DNA from: an uncultured Dialister sp.
Lineage (GTDB): Bacteria > Bacillota > Negativicutes > Veillonellales > Dialisteraceae
Assembly (NCBI GenBank): GCA_934178345.1
Contig: CAKPQG010000017.1
Span: forward strand, 1-47,392
Direction: 5' to 3'
Length of the DNA: 47,392 bases
The notes beneath the pieces are model-generated. The model made no database searches and was not told the DNA's origin. It worked only from the letters and a program-made list of their open reading frames with translations. Shown in pieces: positions 24,392 through 33,564 of the stretch. A program made the position numbers and the translations under genes. Within the stretch, counting starts at the first letter, position 1. Every line of letters starts with the position of its first letter.

Positions 24392-27300
24392 ATGAAACCG
24401 GTCATTCATATCGGCATCGATGTGGGATCCACAACGGTCAAAGTGGCGGCTTTGTCGCCTTACATGAAACTTTTATTTGGCAGGTATGAGCGGCATATGT
24501 CGGATATCCGTCATATGGCGATGGTACTTTTGCATGAGCTCAAGGAGAAGTTCTCGGGCTATCGCATCACGGCTTCGATTTCCGGCTCGGGCGGTATGGG
24601 GCTTGCGAAGGTGATGGGGCTTCCTTTCTGTCAGGAGATCCTGGCAGAGACGAAGGCGGTGCAGACGTTCCACCCGGAGACGGATGTCATCATCGAGCTC
24701 GGGGGCGAGGATGAGAAGATCACCTACCTGCGGAATGGCGTGGACCAGCGCATGAATGGCGCGTGCGCCGGCGGGACGGGGGCTTTCATCGACCGCATGG
24801 CGTCTCTCCTCTCGGTGGATGCAGCCGGGCTGGGGAAGCTCGCTGAGAAGGCGGAGCGGATCTATCCGATCGCATCCCGCTGCGGGGTTTTTGCGAAGAC
24901 GGATATTCAGGCGCTTTTGAATGAAGGGACGCCGAATGAGGATATCGCGCTCTCCGTCTTTCAGTCGGTGGTGAATCAGACGATCTCAGGGCTGACCTGC
25001 GGCCGTCCGATCCATGGGAAGGTGGCATTCTTAGGCGGCCCTCTGACGTATCAGCCGATGCTTCGCAAGCGTTTTCAGGAGACGCTTCATATCGCTGATG
25101 AGGATATGATCGTCCCTCGCCACGGGGAGCTCTATGTGGCGATCGGGGCGGCGCTGTCGGCGATGCATGACAAGCCGATGGATCTCGACAGCTGGCTCTC
25201 ACGCATGGACGAGGAGAAGGATGTCCGTCTTGGCACGTCAAAGACGCTGCCGCCGCTTTTTGCGGGAGAGGCGGACTACGAGGCGTTCAAGGAGAGGCAC
25301 AGTCATTTCCGCGTGCCGCGGGGCGATATTTCTGCGGCGAAGGGCTCTGTCTGGCTTGGCATTGATGCAGGCTCGACGACGATCAAGGCGGTGCTGCTCG
25401 ACGAGGAGGATCGCATCCTCTATGAGTACTATGGAGGAAATCAGGGGACGCCGCTTTCGGGGGCGCGCCGGATCCTGGAGGATCTGTATGCCAAGCTCCC
25501 GGAGGGCGTGACGATCGCCGGAGCGGGTGTGACGGGCTACGGCGAGGAGCTCATCAAGCGGGCGCTGGAGACGGATATCGGGGAAGTGGAGACGATGGCG
25601 CACTATCGCGGTGCGAAGCATTTCCTCCCTGATGTCACGACGATCCTGGATATCGGAGGGCAGGATATGAAGTGCTGCCGCATCAAGGATGGCGCGGTGG
25701 ATGATATTCTGCTCAATGAGGCCTGCTCGTCGGGCTGCGGGTCATTCCTTGATACCTTTGCCCAGTCGCTGGGGATGGATATCGGACATTTCGCCAAGAT
25801 CGCTCTCTCGGCCAAGCATCCGGTGGATCTCGGGTCGCGCTGCACGGTCTTCATGAATTCCCGTGTGCGGGAGGCGCAGAAGAATGGCGTCTCGGTCGCC
25901 GATATTTCTGCCGGACTTTCCTACTCGGTCATCAAGAATGCGCTTTACAAGGTCATCCGTCTGAAGAAGGCGTCTGATCTGGGCGACCGGGTCGTGGTGC
26001 AGGGCGGGACGTTCTACAATGATGCGGTGCTCCGCGCGCTGGAGCTGCTCCTCGGAAGAGAGGTCATCCGTCCGGATGTGGCGGGGCTGATGGGGGCGTA
26101 TGGCATGGCGCTCATCACGCGGGATACCTGTCCGGCGGGGCACGTGTCCACGCTCGTGACGCCGGAGAAATTGAAGGCGCTGTCGTATACGAATGAAATG
26201 AAGCGCTGCCCGGGCTGCGGCAATCATTGCATGATCACGCTGACGCGATTCAATGATGGCCGTGCCTTCGTCTCGGGGAACCGCTGCGAGCGCGGGGCTT
26301 CCCTCATGCTGACGGGCAAGAGCGCGCCGCACTCATCGCTGCCGAATATGTACCGCTGGAAGGAGGATATCATCTGGCATCGCCGTCCGCTTTCTCCGAA
26401 GGAAGCAAAGCGCGGCACGGTCGGCATCCCGCGCGTGCTCAATATGTATGAGGACTTCCCCTTCTGGCACGCCTTCTTCGGGCGTCTGGGCTACCGCGTC
26501 CTGACGTCTTCAGAGCAGATCCGCGAGATTTCTACAGAAGCGATGGAGACGATCCCTTCGTACTCCGAGTGCTTCCCGGCGAAGCTCGCGCACACGCATG
26601 TGGCGGATCTCGCGAAGCACCATCCGGATTTCATCTGGTATCCCTGCATCGACAAGGGGCCGGATGAGGGCAGCACGAACAGCTACCATTGCCCGATGGT
26701 CGCATCGTATCCGGAGAATATCGAAGCCAATATGGATGAGGTCCTTGGAAAGTACAAGGTGAAGCTGCTGCATCCCTTCCTGCCGCTGCATGCGCCAAAG
26801 CCTCTCTTGAAGCAGCTGAAGAAGGTCTTTGCGCCGATGGGCATCTCTTCGTCCGAGCTGCAGAGCGCGATCTACGCGGGCGAAGCGGCGGAGCGTGAGT
26901 ACAAGGGGAGATTGCTCGCTGAGACGAAGCGGGTGCTGGCGGAAATCAAGGAGAAGCATGAGATCGGCATCGTGCTCGCCGGCCGCCCCTATCATGTGGA
27001 TCCGGCGGTGAATCACTCGATCCCGGATCTCATCAATCAGCTCGGCATGGCGGTGCTTTCGGAAGACGGCATCGCGATGGTCGGCGGTGAATATCCGAAT
27101 CTCCGCGTCATGAACCAGTGGACGTGGCACAGCCGCCTGTACCGTGCGGCAGACTATGTGACGCGCCATCCGCATCTGGAGCTCGTCGAGCTGAATTCCT
27201 TCGGCTGCGGGCTGGATGCGGTCGTGACGGATCAGGTGCAGGAAATCATGCACCAGCGCGGCCGCCTCTATACCTGCCTCAAGATCGACCAGAGTTTGAA

Positions 27301-28690
27301 TCTGGGCGCCGTACGCATCCGTCTGCGCTCGCTCAAGGCAGCCATCGAGGAGCGCGGCGAAGAGACGGGAAGCGCGAAGCCAATCGAGTATCCGAAGGCG
27401 GTCTTCACGGAAGCGATGAAGCGCGACAGGGACTACACCATCCTGGCACCGGAAATGTCGCCCATTCATTTCCCCCTCATCGAAGCCGCAGTCCAGCGGG
27501 AAGGCTACCACATCGAGATCATTCCGCCGATCCATGAGGATATCGACAAAGGGCTCGCCTGCGTGAATAATGACGCCTGCTATCCGGCGATCATCACCAT
27601 CGGCTCTCTCATGCGTACCCTTACATCGGGGAAATATGATCTTTCCAAAACGGCAGTCATGCTGTCCCAGACGGGCGGCATGTGCCGTGCTTCGAACTAT
27701 ATCGGATTTCTGCACAAAGCACTGGATGAAGCGGGGCTTTCGGAAATCCCCGTACTCTCCCTCAATACCCATGGCTTCGAGCCCCAGCCCGGCTTCCATT
27801 TCTCCCTTTCTATGGGACGGCGCATGATTCAGGCCGTCATCTACGGCGATGCGCTGCAGCAGTGCCTCTACCGCACACGCCCCTATGAGAAGGAGCCCGG
27901 CAGCGCCGAGACCCTCTGCCGCAGCTGGCAGAAGCGCTGCATCGAAGCCATCCTTTCCGGCGAGTCCTACGCATCGTATAAAAAGAATATCGCAGGCATC
28001 ATTCAGGACTTCGACCGCCTGCCGCTTTCCGACCTGCCGCGCCGTCCGCGCATCGGCATCGTCGGGGAGATCTACGTCAAGTTCAGTCCCATCGCCAGCA
28101 ACGACATCGTCCGTACCATCGAAGCGAATGGCGGCGAAGCCGAGGCGAGCGGCATGCTCGATTTCTTCCTCTATGGCTCGCTCGACAGCCGTTTCCAGCG
28201 GAAATACATGGACGGCACCATGAAGGAAGACCTGAAGGATACCTTCTCCCGCTACCTCTTCGAATGGTATCGGAAGCCGCTCGAAAAAGCGGTGAAGAAA
28301 TCGCAGCGTTTCCATGAGATCACCAGCATCGAGAAGATGGCCAAGCGCGCCTCCCAGTACCTTTCGCTCGGCAACCGCGCGGGCGAAGGCTGGTTCTTAA
28401 CGGCTGACATGATCGATCTTCTCTATCATGAATGCCGCGGCGTCGTCTGCCTGCAGCCCTTCGCCTGCCTGCCGAATCACATCACCGGCGAAGGCATGGT
28501 GCACAAGCTGCATGCGGCCTATCCGGAGGCCGTCTTCCTCGCTCTCGACTGCGATGCCAGCGCGAGCGAAGTGAATCAGGAAAATCGTCTGAAACTGATG
28601 ATGAATGCTCTCACAGAAAAGACGAAAGCACCGAAAGAAATGTCTTTCATTCAGAAAACCATGAACCTTAGAAAGGGAACCACACTATGA
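24392..28690 (+). CDS. Acyl-CoA dehydratase activase fusion protein (BadF/BadG/HgdC-type, DUF2229, HgdB-like)
   Basis: 1432 residues from the ATG at 24392 (GGGAGG upstream). Two tandem ASKHA ATPase domains: 5-260 (GIDVGSTTVK, IELGGEDEK, C125 in NGACAGGTG) and 320-580 (GIDAGSTTIK, ILDIGGQDMK, C445 and C449 in EACSSGCGSF, C484). A Cys cluster follows at 606-632 (RCPGCGNHC), then the DUF2229 region (about 660-900), then an HgdB-like domain with SQTGGMCRASNY. Relatives of the ATPase domains are ATP-driven one-electron reductases that activate 2-hydroxyacyl-CoA dehydratases and benzoyl-CoA reductases. The reaction of these giant fusions is not established to my knowledge. The gene ends in an ATGA overlap with a TetR regulator. 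Confidence 0.88.
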   Translation: MKPVIHIGIDVGSTTVKVAALSPYMKLLFGRYERHMSDIRHMAMVLLHELKEKFSGYRITASISGSGGMGLAKVMGLPFCQEILAETKAVQTFHPETDVIIELGGEDEKITYLRNGVDQRMNGACAGGTGAFIDRMASLLSVDAAGLGKLAEKAERIYPIASRCGVFAKTDIQALLNEGTPNEDIALSVFQSVVNQTISGLTCGRPIHGKVAFLGGPLTYQPMLRKRFQETLHIADEDMIVPRHGELYVAIGAALSAMHDKPMDLDSWLSRMDEEKDVRLGTSKTLPPLFAGEADYEAFKERHSHFRVPRGDISAAKGSVWLGIDAGSTTIKAVLLDEEDRILYEYYGGNQGTPLSGARRILEDLYAKLPEGVTIAGAGVTGYGEELIKRALETDIGEVETMAHYRGAKHFLPDVTTILDIGGQDMKCCRIKDGAVDDILLNEACSSGCGSFLDTFAQSLGMDIGHFAKIALSAKHPVDLGSRCTVFMNSRVREAQKNGVSVADISAGLSYSVIKNALYKVIRLKKASDLGDRVVVQGGTFYNDAVLRALELLLGREVIRPDVAGLMGAYGMALITRDTCPAGHVSTLVTPEKLKALSYTNEMKRCPGCGNHCMITLTRFNDGRAFVSGNRCERGASLMLTGKSAPHSSLPNMYRWKEDIIWHRRPLSPKEAKRGTVGIPRVLNMYEDFPFWHAFFGRLGYRVLTSSEQIREISTEAMETIPSYSECFPAKLAHTHVADLAKHHPDFIWYPCIDKGPDEGSTNSYHCPMVASYPENIEANMDEVLGKYKVKLLHPFLPLHAPKPLLKQLKKVFAPMGISSSELQSAIYAGEAAEREYKGRLLAETKRVLAEIKEKHEIGIVLAGRPYHVDPAVNHSIPDLINQLGMAVLSEDGIAMVGGEYPNLRVMNQWTWHSRLYRAADYVTRHPHLELVELNSFGCGLDAVVTDQVQEIMHQRGRLYTCLKIDQSLNLGAVRIRLRSLKAAIEERGEETGSAKPIEYPKAVFTEAMKRDRDYTILAPEMSPIHFPLIEAAVQREGYHIEIIPPIHEDIDKGLACVNNDACYPAIITIGSLMRTLTSGKYDLSKTAVMLSQTGGMCRASNYIGFLHKALDEAGLSEIPVLSLNTHGFEPQPGFHFSLSMGRRMIQAVIYGDALQQCLYRTRPYEKEPGSAETLCRSWQKRCIEAILSGESYASYKKNIAGIIQDFDRLPLSDLPRRPRIGIVGEIYVKFSPIASNDIVRTIEANGGEAEASGMLDFFLYGSLDSRFQRKYMDGTMKEDLKDTFSRYLFEWYRKPLEKAVKKSQRFHEITSIEKMAKRASQYLSLGNRAGEGWFLTADMIDLLYHECRGVVCLQPFACLPNHITGEGMVHKLHAAYPEAVFLALDCDASASEVNQENRLKLMMNALTEKTKAPKEMSFIQKTMNLRKGTTL

Positions 28691-29337
28691 TGAGAAAATT
28701 GACCGGCAAAGGCGAGCGCGTCCGTGAAAAGATGATCGAGACCACGGTCCACATCCTGCAGCAGCAGGGCTTCAAAAAAGCCACCGTTCGCTCCATCGCC
28801 AAGGCGGCCGGCGTCAATATCGCCTCCGTGCGCTACTACTTCGGCTCCAAGGAAGAGCTCATCGGTGCGGCGCTCGAGTACATGATGGGTAATCTGGAAA
28901 ATATCGTCTCCTACCTCGATGACAATCGCCTGACGGCGAGCGAAAGGCTGAAGAAATACATCATCGCCTACTTCCACCTTGCTCGGGAACACCCCGCCCT
29001 CTTCCGCTCCATCTCGAATCCTTCGAGCGAGGACGCGAAGGATACCTACTTCATCTACCTCTCCCTTCTCCATAGCCAGTGCTGGGAGAAAGTTATCAGG
29101 AACGTCGCAGAGGTCACCGGCTACACCGATGAAAAAGACCTCGAGCTCAAAGCCATGCAGATCTTCGCAGCCGTCGAATTTCCTATCATTCTGGAAAGTA
29201 ATAAGGGAAATTCCTTCATTCAGGGATACACCGACGACTCGACACTCTCCCGCTATGTCGACCTCCTCCTCGATAATGTGGATGAGAAAAAGGAAAAGAA
29301 TGAGTATCTGAAGGAGATCCTGCAGAAGAGTAAATAG
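28687..29337 (+). CDS. TetR/AcrR family transcriptional regulator
   Basis: 216 residues. N-terminal HTH (about 10-57: MIETTVHILQQQGFKKATVR, SIAKAAGVNIASVRYYFGSK) followed by a helical ligand-binding domain. Its ATG overlaps the stop of the activase gene (ATGATGA; the second ATG at 28690 is an alternative start), so the two proteins are made from one mRNA and it probably controls the operon. The effector is unknown. Heptad repeats begin 3 bp after its stop codon. Confidence 0.9.
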   Translation: MMRKLTGKGERVREKMIETTVHILQQQGFKKATVRSIAKAAGVNIASVRYYFGSKEELIGAALEYMMGNLENIVSYLDDNRLTASERLKKYIIAYFHLAREHPALFRSISNPSSEDAKDTYFIYLSLLHSQCWEKVIRNVAEVTGYTDEKDLELKAMQIFAAVEFPIILESNKGNSFIQGYTDDSTLSRYVDLLLDNVDEKKEKNEYLKEILQKSK

Positions 29338-29524
29338 GGGCTAGTGACTAGGGATCATCCCAGCTGGCGTGCAAAAAGAGGCGATGTGAAATAACGATCA
29401 TCTCATTTTCGCGGGAGGACTTGCAGCTCTCATAGGAGTGACCGGGAAACCTTATCCCAGCTGTCTTTCATGCCATAGTCACCCTATCCGCCCCTGCGGG
29501 GCTCCTTCCCCTAGAGGGGCAATG
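29338..29524 (+). repeat. Repeat modules after tetR
   Basis: CTAGTGACTAGGGA heptads directly after the stop codon, then a partial CCCTATCCGCCCC unit (29480-29520). No terminator and no gene seen. Confidence 0.55.
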
Positions 29525-29824
29525 CTATTAAGTTAAGGAAATCGTTAGCTACGTAACGTCTTGCTTCCCCCTTCGGGGGAAGTGCCGAAGGCAATAGGGG
29601 CATGCCAGCGGTATAGCGTGCTATGTTGAATAGTCCGATGCTATCGATATTCCAACACTTTCATGCAATACCGCTACGTAGCCCCCTCATCTCACTTCGT
29701 TCGAAATGGCGTCTCACTGGATTTTCGCGTCGCTTCACTCCTAAAAATCCAGTTCGCTTGCACAAGCCCTTCGGGCAGCTCCCCCGATGGGGAGCCAAGA
29801 ACGTTCTGCCGCTTAACTTAATAG
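29525..29824. repeat. Second inverted-repeat element family, 300-bp copy
   Basis: Bounded by CTATTAAGTTAAGG and CTTAACTTAATAG. It shares CTTCCCCCTTCGGGGGAAG, GGCAATAGGGGCATGC and GGGCAGCTCCCCCGATGGGGAG with the copy at 18116-18302, but has about 110 bp more in the middle. Confidence 0.6.
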
Positions 29825-29942
29825 CATTCCCTAGAGGAGAAGGCTGCGATACGAGAATACCATCTTCTAAAAAAAGGCGGCGAAGCCGCCACTTCACCCC
29901 TGAACCCTGAACCTTGAACCCTGAACCCAATGAAAGCAAAGT

Positions 29943-29994
29943 AAAAAGGGGCTGTGAAGAAATGAGGATTCATTTCTTCACAGCCCCTTTTTTG
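29943..29994. terminator. Strong bidirectional terminator inside repeat sequence
   Basis: Perfect 23-bp stem (AAAAAGGGGCTGTGAAG arm), 4-nt loop, T run on both strands. It could end transcription from tetR and from the minus-strand phosphatase gene, although repeats lie on both sides. Confidence 0.85.
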
Positions 29995-30059
29995 AATGAG
30001 AAATGGTGCTGGCGGCTTCGCCGCGAATAGAGAGGCGGTATAAAAGAGAGTGGAGCAGA

Positions 30060-30180
30060 ACGGGAAAAGTGTCGGAGTCCCCAGTCCCCAGTCCCCAGTC
30101 ACCAGCTACCAGCTACCAGCTACCAGTCCCCAGTCCCCAGTCCCCAGTCACTAGTCACTAGTCACTAGTCACTAGTCCCC
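30060..30180 (-). repeat. Long pure heptad tract overlapping the 3' end of the phosphatase gene
   Basis: Runs of CCCCAGT, ACCAGCT and CACTAGT, all with a 7-bp period, about 17 units. The last codons of the phosphatase gene (LGTSD and stop) are read from this repeat. Confidence 0.85.
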
Positions 30181-30869
30181 AGCCCAAGCAGCTCTCGCAG
30201 CTCTCCCACCGTATCCACGATCGCGTCTGCGCCGTGGGCGGCGAGCTCTTCGCGACTGCCGTAGCCGAAGGAGACGGCGATGCAGGGGAGATGGTTGTCA
30301 TGCGCGCCGTCTACGTCATAGCCGGTATCACCGATCATGACGGTTTCCTTCGCAAGACGCGCTGCGTCATAGCCTTTTTCGCAAAGAAGGGAGAGCGTCT
30401 TTACGATGATGCGCGCCTTCTGGCTCATGGTCGCATTCTGGTTCAGCTCATCCTCGGGATCGCTGCCGCAGATGACATCGAAGTAGGACGTGAAGCCGAA
30501 ATTTTCAATGATCCGCTTCACAAAAGGCTCCGGCTTGCTCGAAGAGACGGCAAGCACATAGCCGGCGGCTTTCGCCTGAGAGAGAAGCTCCCCGATGCCG
30601 GCATAGGGCGCGCAGTCGAAGAGCGCGCCTTTTTCTTTATACAGCTCTCTGAATTTCGTGATGGCGGTGACGATGTCTTCGTCCTTCATGCCGTAGAGCT
30701 TTTTCATCTGTGTATTGAGCGGCGGCCCGATGAAGGTACGGAGCCTTTTCTCATCTGTCTCATGGATGCCGACTGCGTCAAGACCGTACCTGACGGAGCG
30801 AAGAATGCCCGGAGCGGACTCGGAAATCGTGCCGTCCAGATCGAAAAGAAGGGTGGTGTAGTGGGGCAT
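30165..30869 (-). CDS. HAD-superfamily hydrolase (phosphoglycolate phosphatase-like)
   Basis: 234 residues. HAD motifs: I DLDGT with nucleophile D10 and D12, II SSSKP near 109-113, IV GDTGYDVDG (180-188). A helical C1 cap (about 18-90) gives the Gph/PpaX-like subfamily. It hydrolyses small phosphate esters; 2-phosphoglycolate is the usual substrate of close relatives but not certain here. GAGG precedes the ATG on the minus strand. The final residues LGTSD come from a heptad repeat that has invaded the gene's 3' end. Confidence 0.9.
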   Translation of the reverse strand: MPHYTTLLFDLDGTISESAPGILRSVRYGLDAVGIHETDEKRLRTFIGPPLNTQMKKLYGMKDEDIVTAITKFRELYKEKGALFDCAPYAGIGELLSQAKAAGYVLAVSSSKPEPFVKRIIENFGFTSYFDVICGSDPEDELNQNATMSQKARIIVKTLSLLCEKGYDAARLAKETVMIGDTGYDVDGAHDNHLPCIAVSFGYGSREELAAHGADAIVDTVGELRELLGLGTSD

Positions 30870-30889
30870 AGGGACCTCGGGGGAAAAAT

Positions 30890-31353
30890 GAGTTCAGGGA
30901 TAGTGCGTAGGGCGGCTCCGTCCACTGATTATGAATGAAAGCTTTGCGCGAATGAGGAATTAGGAATGAGGAATTAGGAATGGTGGTGCGGTGCCAGATC
31001 CTTCGACTCAGTTCTCACTGTTGCGCCTTTACATGATCGAACATCCGACATTTCACTCCGCTCAGGATGACGAAATGCGCCGCGGAGTATTAAAATAAGC
31101 TTAAAACGCGTCCCCCCTTGGAGAAGGGGGTGCCCGAAGGGCAGGGGATAGACTGCCTCGAAGAGGCAGAATTCTGCAGAATGAGAAACAAGAACTGTTG
31201 AATAGCTAGAGTAGATAGTATGAGCCGCTATGTAGAAGGATGCCGTTACGCGGCACATCCATCCTGCGCCTTTGGTGCTCCTAATCCCTAGCTCCTAATC
31301 CCTAGGCACTAATCCCTAGCTACTAATTTCTAGTCCCCAGTCCCCAGTCCCCA
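30890..31353 (-). repeat. Composite repeat in reverse orientation
   Basis: AAGCTTTG block (30940), AGGAATT/AGGAATG heptads (30954-30981), the CAGATCCTTCGACTCAG module (30994-31078), GCGCCGCGGAG half-hairpin, a GAAGGGGGTGCCCGAAGGGC fragment, then TCCTAATCCCTAG and CCCCAGT heptads (31275-31350) abutting the exonuclease 3' end. No gene. Confidence 0.65.
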
Positions 31354-31941
31354 TCACTTAAAGATCAATTTCTTCTTTGCCCGATCGATGGAGAAGGTGC
31401 GGAGGGGCTGTCCTGTTTCTTTCAGAAGCTCTTTCGGAGAAGAGAGGGATTTCTCAGTCAGAGCCGCGCGCACGATGTATTCGCAGGCGCGGGCATCGTC
31501 TAAGGCGTGGTGGTGATGGAAATCAAAGCCGAGCGTTTCAGCGACGGTATTCAGCTTGTGGTTTTCCATATCCGGCCAGAGTTTGACGGAGAGCGGGACG
31601 GTGTCAGCGTAGGTGAAGTGCAGGTCAGGGAGGTCGTAGGTGGCGATCGACGAGGCGAGGACACCCATGTCGAAGCGGGCATTGTGCGCGAAGACGATCT
31701 GCCCTTCGAGGCGGGAGCGGATTTCTTCAAAGATGTCTTGGAAGGTCGGCGCGTCCTCGACGTCTTCCGCCATGATGCCGTGCACTTTCTGGCAGTCTGC
31801 GTCGAATTTCATATAGAACGGGCGGATGAGGTGGTACCATTCGCTCGTGATGGCTCTGCCATTGCTGGTGACGATGCCGAGTGAGCAGGCATTCGCCGGT
31901 CCCCAGTAGGCGGTTTCAAAATCAATAGCAACGTAGTTCAT
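31354..31941 (-). CDS. DnaQ-like DEDDh 3'-5' exonuclease
   Basis: 195 residues. DEDDh residues are all visible: D7 and E9 in AIDFET, D91 in NARFDMGVL, H144 and D149 in HHALDDA. It resembles stand-alone PolC/epsilon-type proofreading exonucleases and may act in DNA repair or RNA trimming. The ATG has no clear ribosome binding site: CCTGAAC heptads end about 7 bp upstream. The 3' end touches CCCCAGT heptads, so the gene is sandwiched between two heptad families. Confidence 0.88.
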   Translation of the reverse strand: MNYVAIDFETAYWGPANACSLGIVTSNGRAITSEWYHLIRPFYMKFDADCQKVHGIMAEDVEDAPTFQDIFEEIRSRLEGQIVFAHNARFDMGVLASSIATYDLPDLHFTYADTVPLSVKLWPDMENHKLNTVAETLGFDFHHHHALDDARACEYIVRAALTEKSLSSPKELLKETGQPLRTFSIDRAKKKLIFK

Positions 31942-31944
31942 GAT

Positions 31945-32290
31945 GATTGGGGGTTCAGGGTTCAGGGTTCAGGGTTCAGGGTTCAGGGTTCAGGGTTAGC
32001 CCTTGGGGCGGGGCGCCCTTTGATTGCGTGCGAAAGAGGTTCGGCGGGTTCAACAGGTTCAGAGGGTTCAACGGGGGTAGTGCGGCGCATAAAAAGCAGA
32101 AGCGCCGCGGAGTATAAATAGTGGCGATGCCCGAAGGTGGCATTTCAAGTCACTAGTCACTCGAGGCTCCTAATCCCTCGCCAATTATTCCTGTTTTCAA
32201 ATATAAGGTTCGAGATATTCCGTATTCCTGTATTGCCAAACTGAACCCCGAACCCTGAACCCTGAACCCTTACTGTAAGTTTTGAAAACT
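31945..32290 (-). repeat. Composite repeat upstream of the exonuclease gene
   Basis: Seven or more TTCAGGG heptads (31950-32000, CCTGAAC on the gene strand), TTCAACA/GGTTCAG units, a reverse GCGGCGC/GCGCCGC hairpin (32083-32108), heptads (32150-32175), and CCTGAAC heptads (32242-32275). No gene. Confidence 0.7.
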
Positions 32291-32312
32291 AATGAGCAAG
32301 AACAGTATTTTC

Positions 32313-33047
32313 TCAAATATCTGTCTCAAAGGTATGCGGCGCTTCTTCGATCCAGCCGACTTCTACTGCACGGTCGAAGGCGGATTTGACGCGGCGGGCG
32401 AGTTCATTTCTGGCGGCGGCGACTTTCTTTCGGTTCGGCGCAAATCCGGTGATGAGAATGAGGACGTCTTCGGTCGCCGGGGTGATCTGCCCCGCCTTTT
32501 GGTCTTCTGCGAGCCAGCCGGTGGTGCAGAGGTCGTCTCCCAGAGAAACGGTGACATCATCCTCTGTTTTCCGGATGGAGAGCGTCCGGCTGCGGTCGCC
32601 CATGTCGTAGGCGTGGATGTCAACGTGGAATTTCAGCATGCCGGCGCGCACCATGTCGAGGATCGGATTCCGGCGCGGCAGCACATCAGAGCCGGCGAGT
32701 TCATCCAGTGTCGCCGTCTTGGGGGCAGGAAGGATCTCCATGGGAGTCTCTGCCGCCTCTTCCTTTTCGAAGAGCCCCAGATCTTTCTTGTATTCCGCAA
32801 AGGTTTTTGCCAGACCGGACTCGCCAGCGATGGAGAGCTTTTCGAGGACCTTCTGGTAGCGCTCGATCTCTGCGTCGGCAATGTGGGGATTCATCTTGAG
32901 GAGCAGGTTCGCCTCGGTGCAGCAGCGGCGGCGGAAGGCTTCTGCTTCCAGATTCACATCGCGGTTGTCAGCGGCGCGCAGGGCAACGACGCCGATGCAC
33001 AGGCCGGGGATGGTATCGAATAACTGATCGTCTACAGTGATTTTCAT
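32313..33047 (-). CDS. B3/4-domain-like protein (PheT B3/B4 fold)
   Basis: 244 residues from the ATG at 33045-33047, which has GGAGG 5 nt upstream; a TTG four codons earlier is a poorer start. The N-terminal pattern MKITVDDQLFDTIPGLCIGV, the central RRNPILDMVRAGMLKFHVDI with YDMG, and the TPATEDVLILITG segment resemble stand-alone B3/4 proteins, whose fold is the tRNA-editing-like B3/B4 region of phenylalanyl-tRNA synthetase beta. Function of stand-alone members is not established. The -10-like TATAAT at about 33081-33086 (minus strand) may be its promoter. Confidence 0.7.
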   Translation of the reverse strand: MKITVDDQLFDTIPGLCIGVVALRAADNRDVNLEAEAFRRRCCTEANLLLKMNPHIADAEIERYQKVLEKLSIAGESGLAKTFAEYKKDLGLFEKEEAAETPMEILPAPKTATLDELAGSDVLPRRNPILDMVRAGMLKFHVDIHAYDMGDRSRTLSIRKTEDDVTVSLGDDLCTTGWLAEDQKAGQITPATEDVLILITGFAPNRKKVAAARNELARRVKSAFDRAVEVGWIEEAPHTFETDI

Positions 33048-33104
33048 GATTGCCTCCAAGTGGGGAAAAATGTGTCTTCACTATTATAGCATAGATAAAG
33101 GGCT

Positions 33105-33535
33105 TAGGTTGATGGGTTCGGGGTTAGCCTGCGGGGCGGGCCGCCCTTTGATTCCGCTTGAAAGCAAGGGTGAGTAGCTAGGGATTAGGGATTAGGGATT
33201 AGGAATTAGGAGCAAGCGGTGATTGAAATAGCGCAGTTGGTACACTGACCATTCTGCAAGGAAGATCTCTCGGCTACGCTCGAGATGACGACGACGCGAA
33301 GCGCTATCAAAATTCTGCGGCGCATTTCGTCATCCTGAGCGGAGTGAAATGTCGGATGTTCGATAATGTAAAGGCGGAACAGTGAGAACTGAGTCGAAGG
33401 ATCTGGCGCCGCACCACCATTTCTAATTTCTCATTCAAACGAAGCTTTCACCCGCAATCCATGGACGGCACGCCCCGCGGGCTAACCCTGAACCTTGAAC
33501 CCTGAACCCCGAACCCTTTATAATAATGACAACCA
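33105..33535 (-). repeat. Composite repeat with mixed orientation upstream of the RluA gene
   Basis: GGTTAGCC block (33121), GGATTAG heptads (33178-33208), end of the inverted-repeat module (33265-33290), a reversed CTCAGGATGACGAAATG-type module (33317-33410), an AAGCTTTCACCC block (33441-33456), and CCTGAAC/CTTGAAC heptads (33487-33520) ahead of the RluA start. No gene. Confidence 0.65.
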
Positions 33536-33564
33536 ATGAAAGTCAATCGAAAGGGGAATGAATT

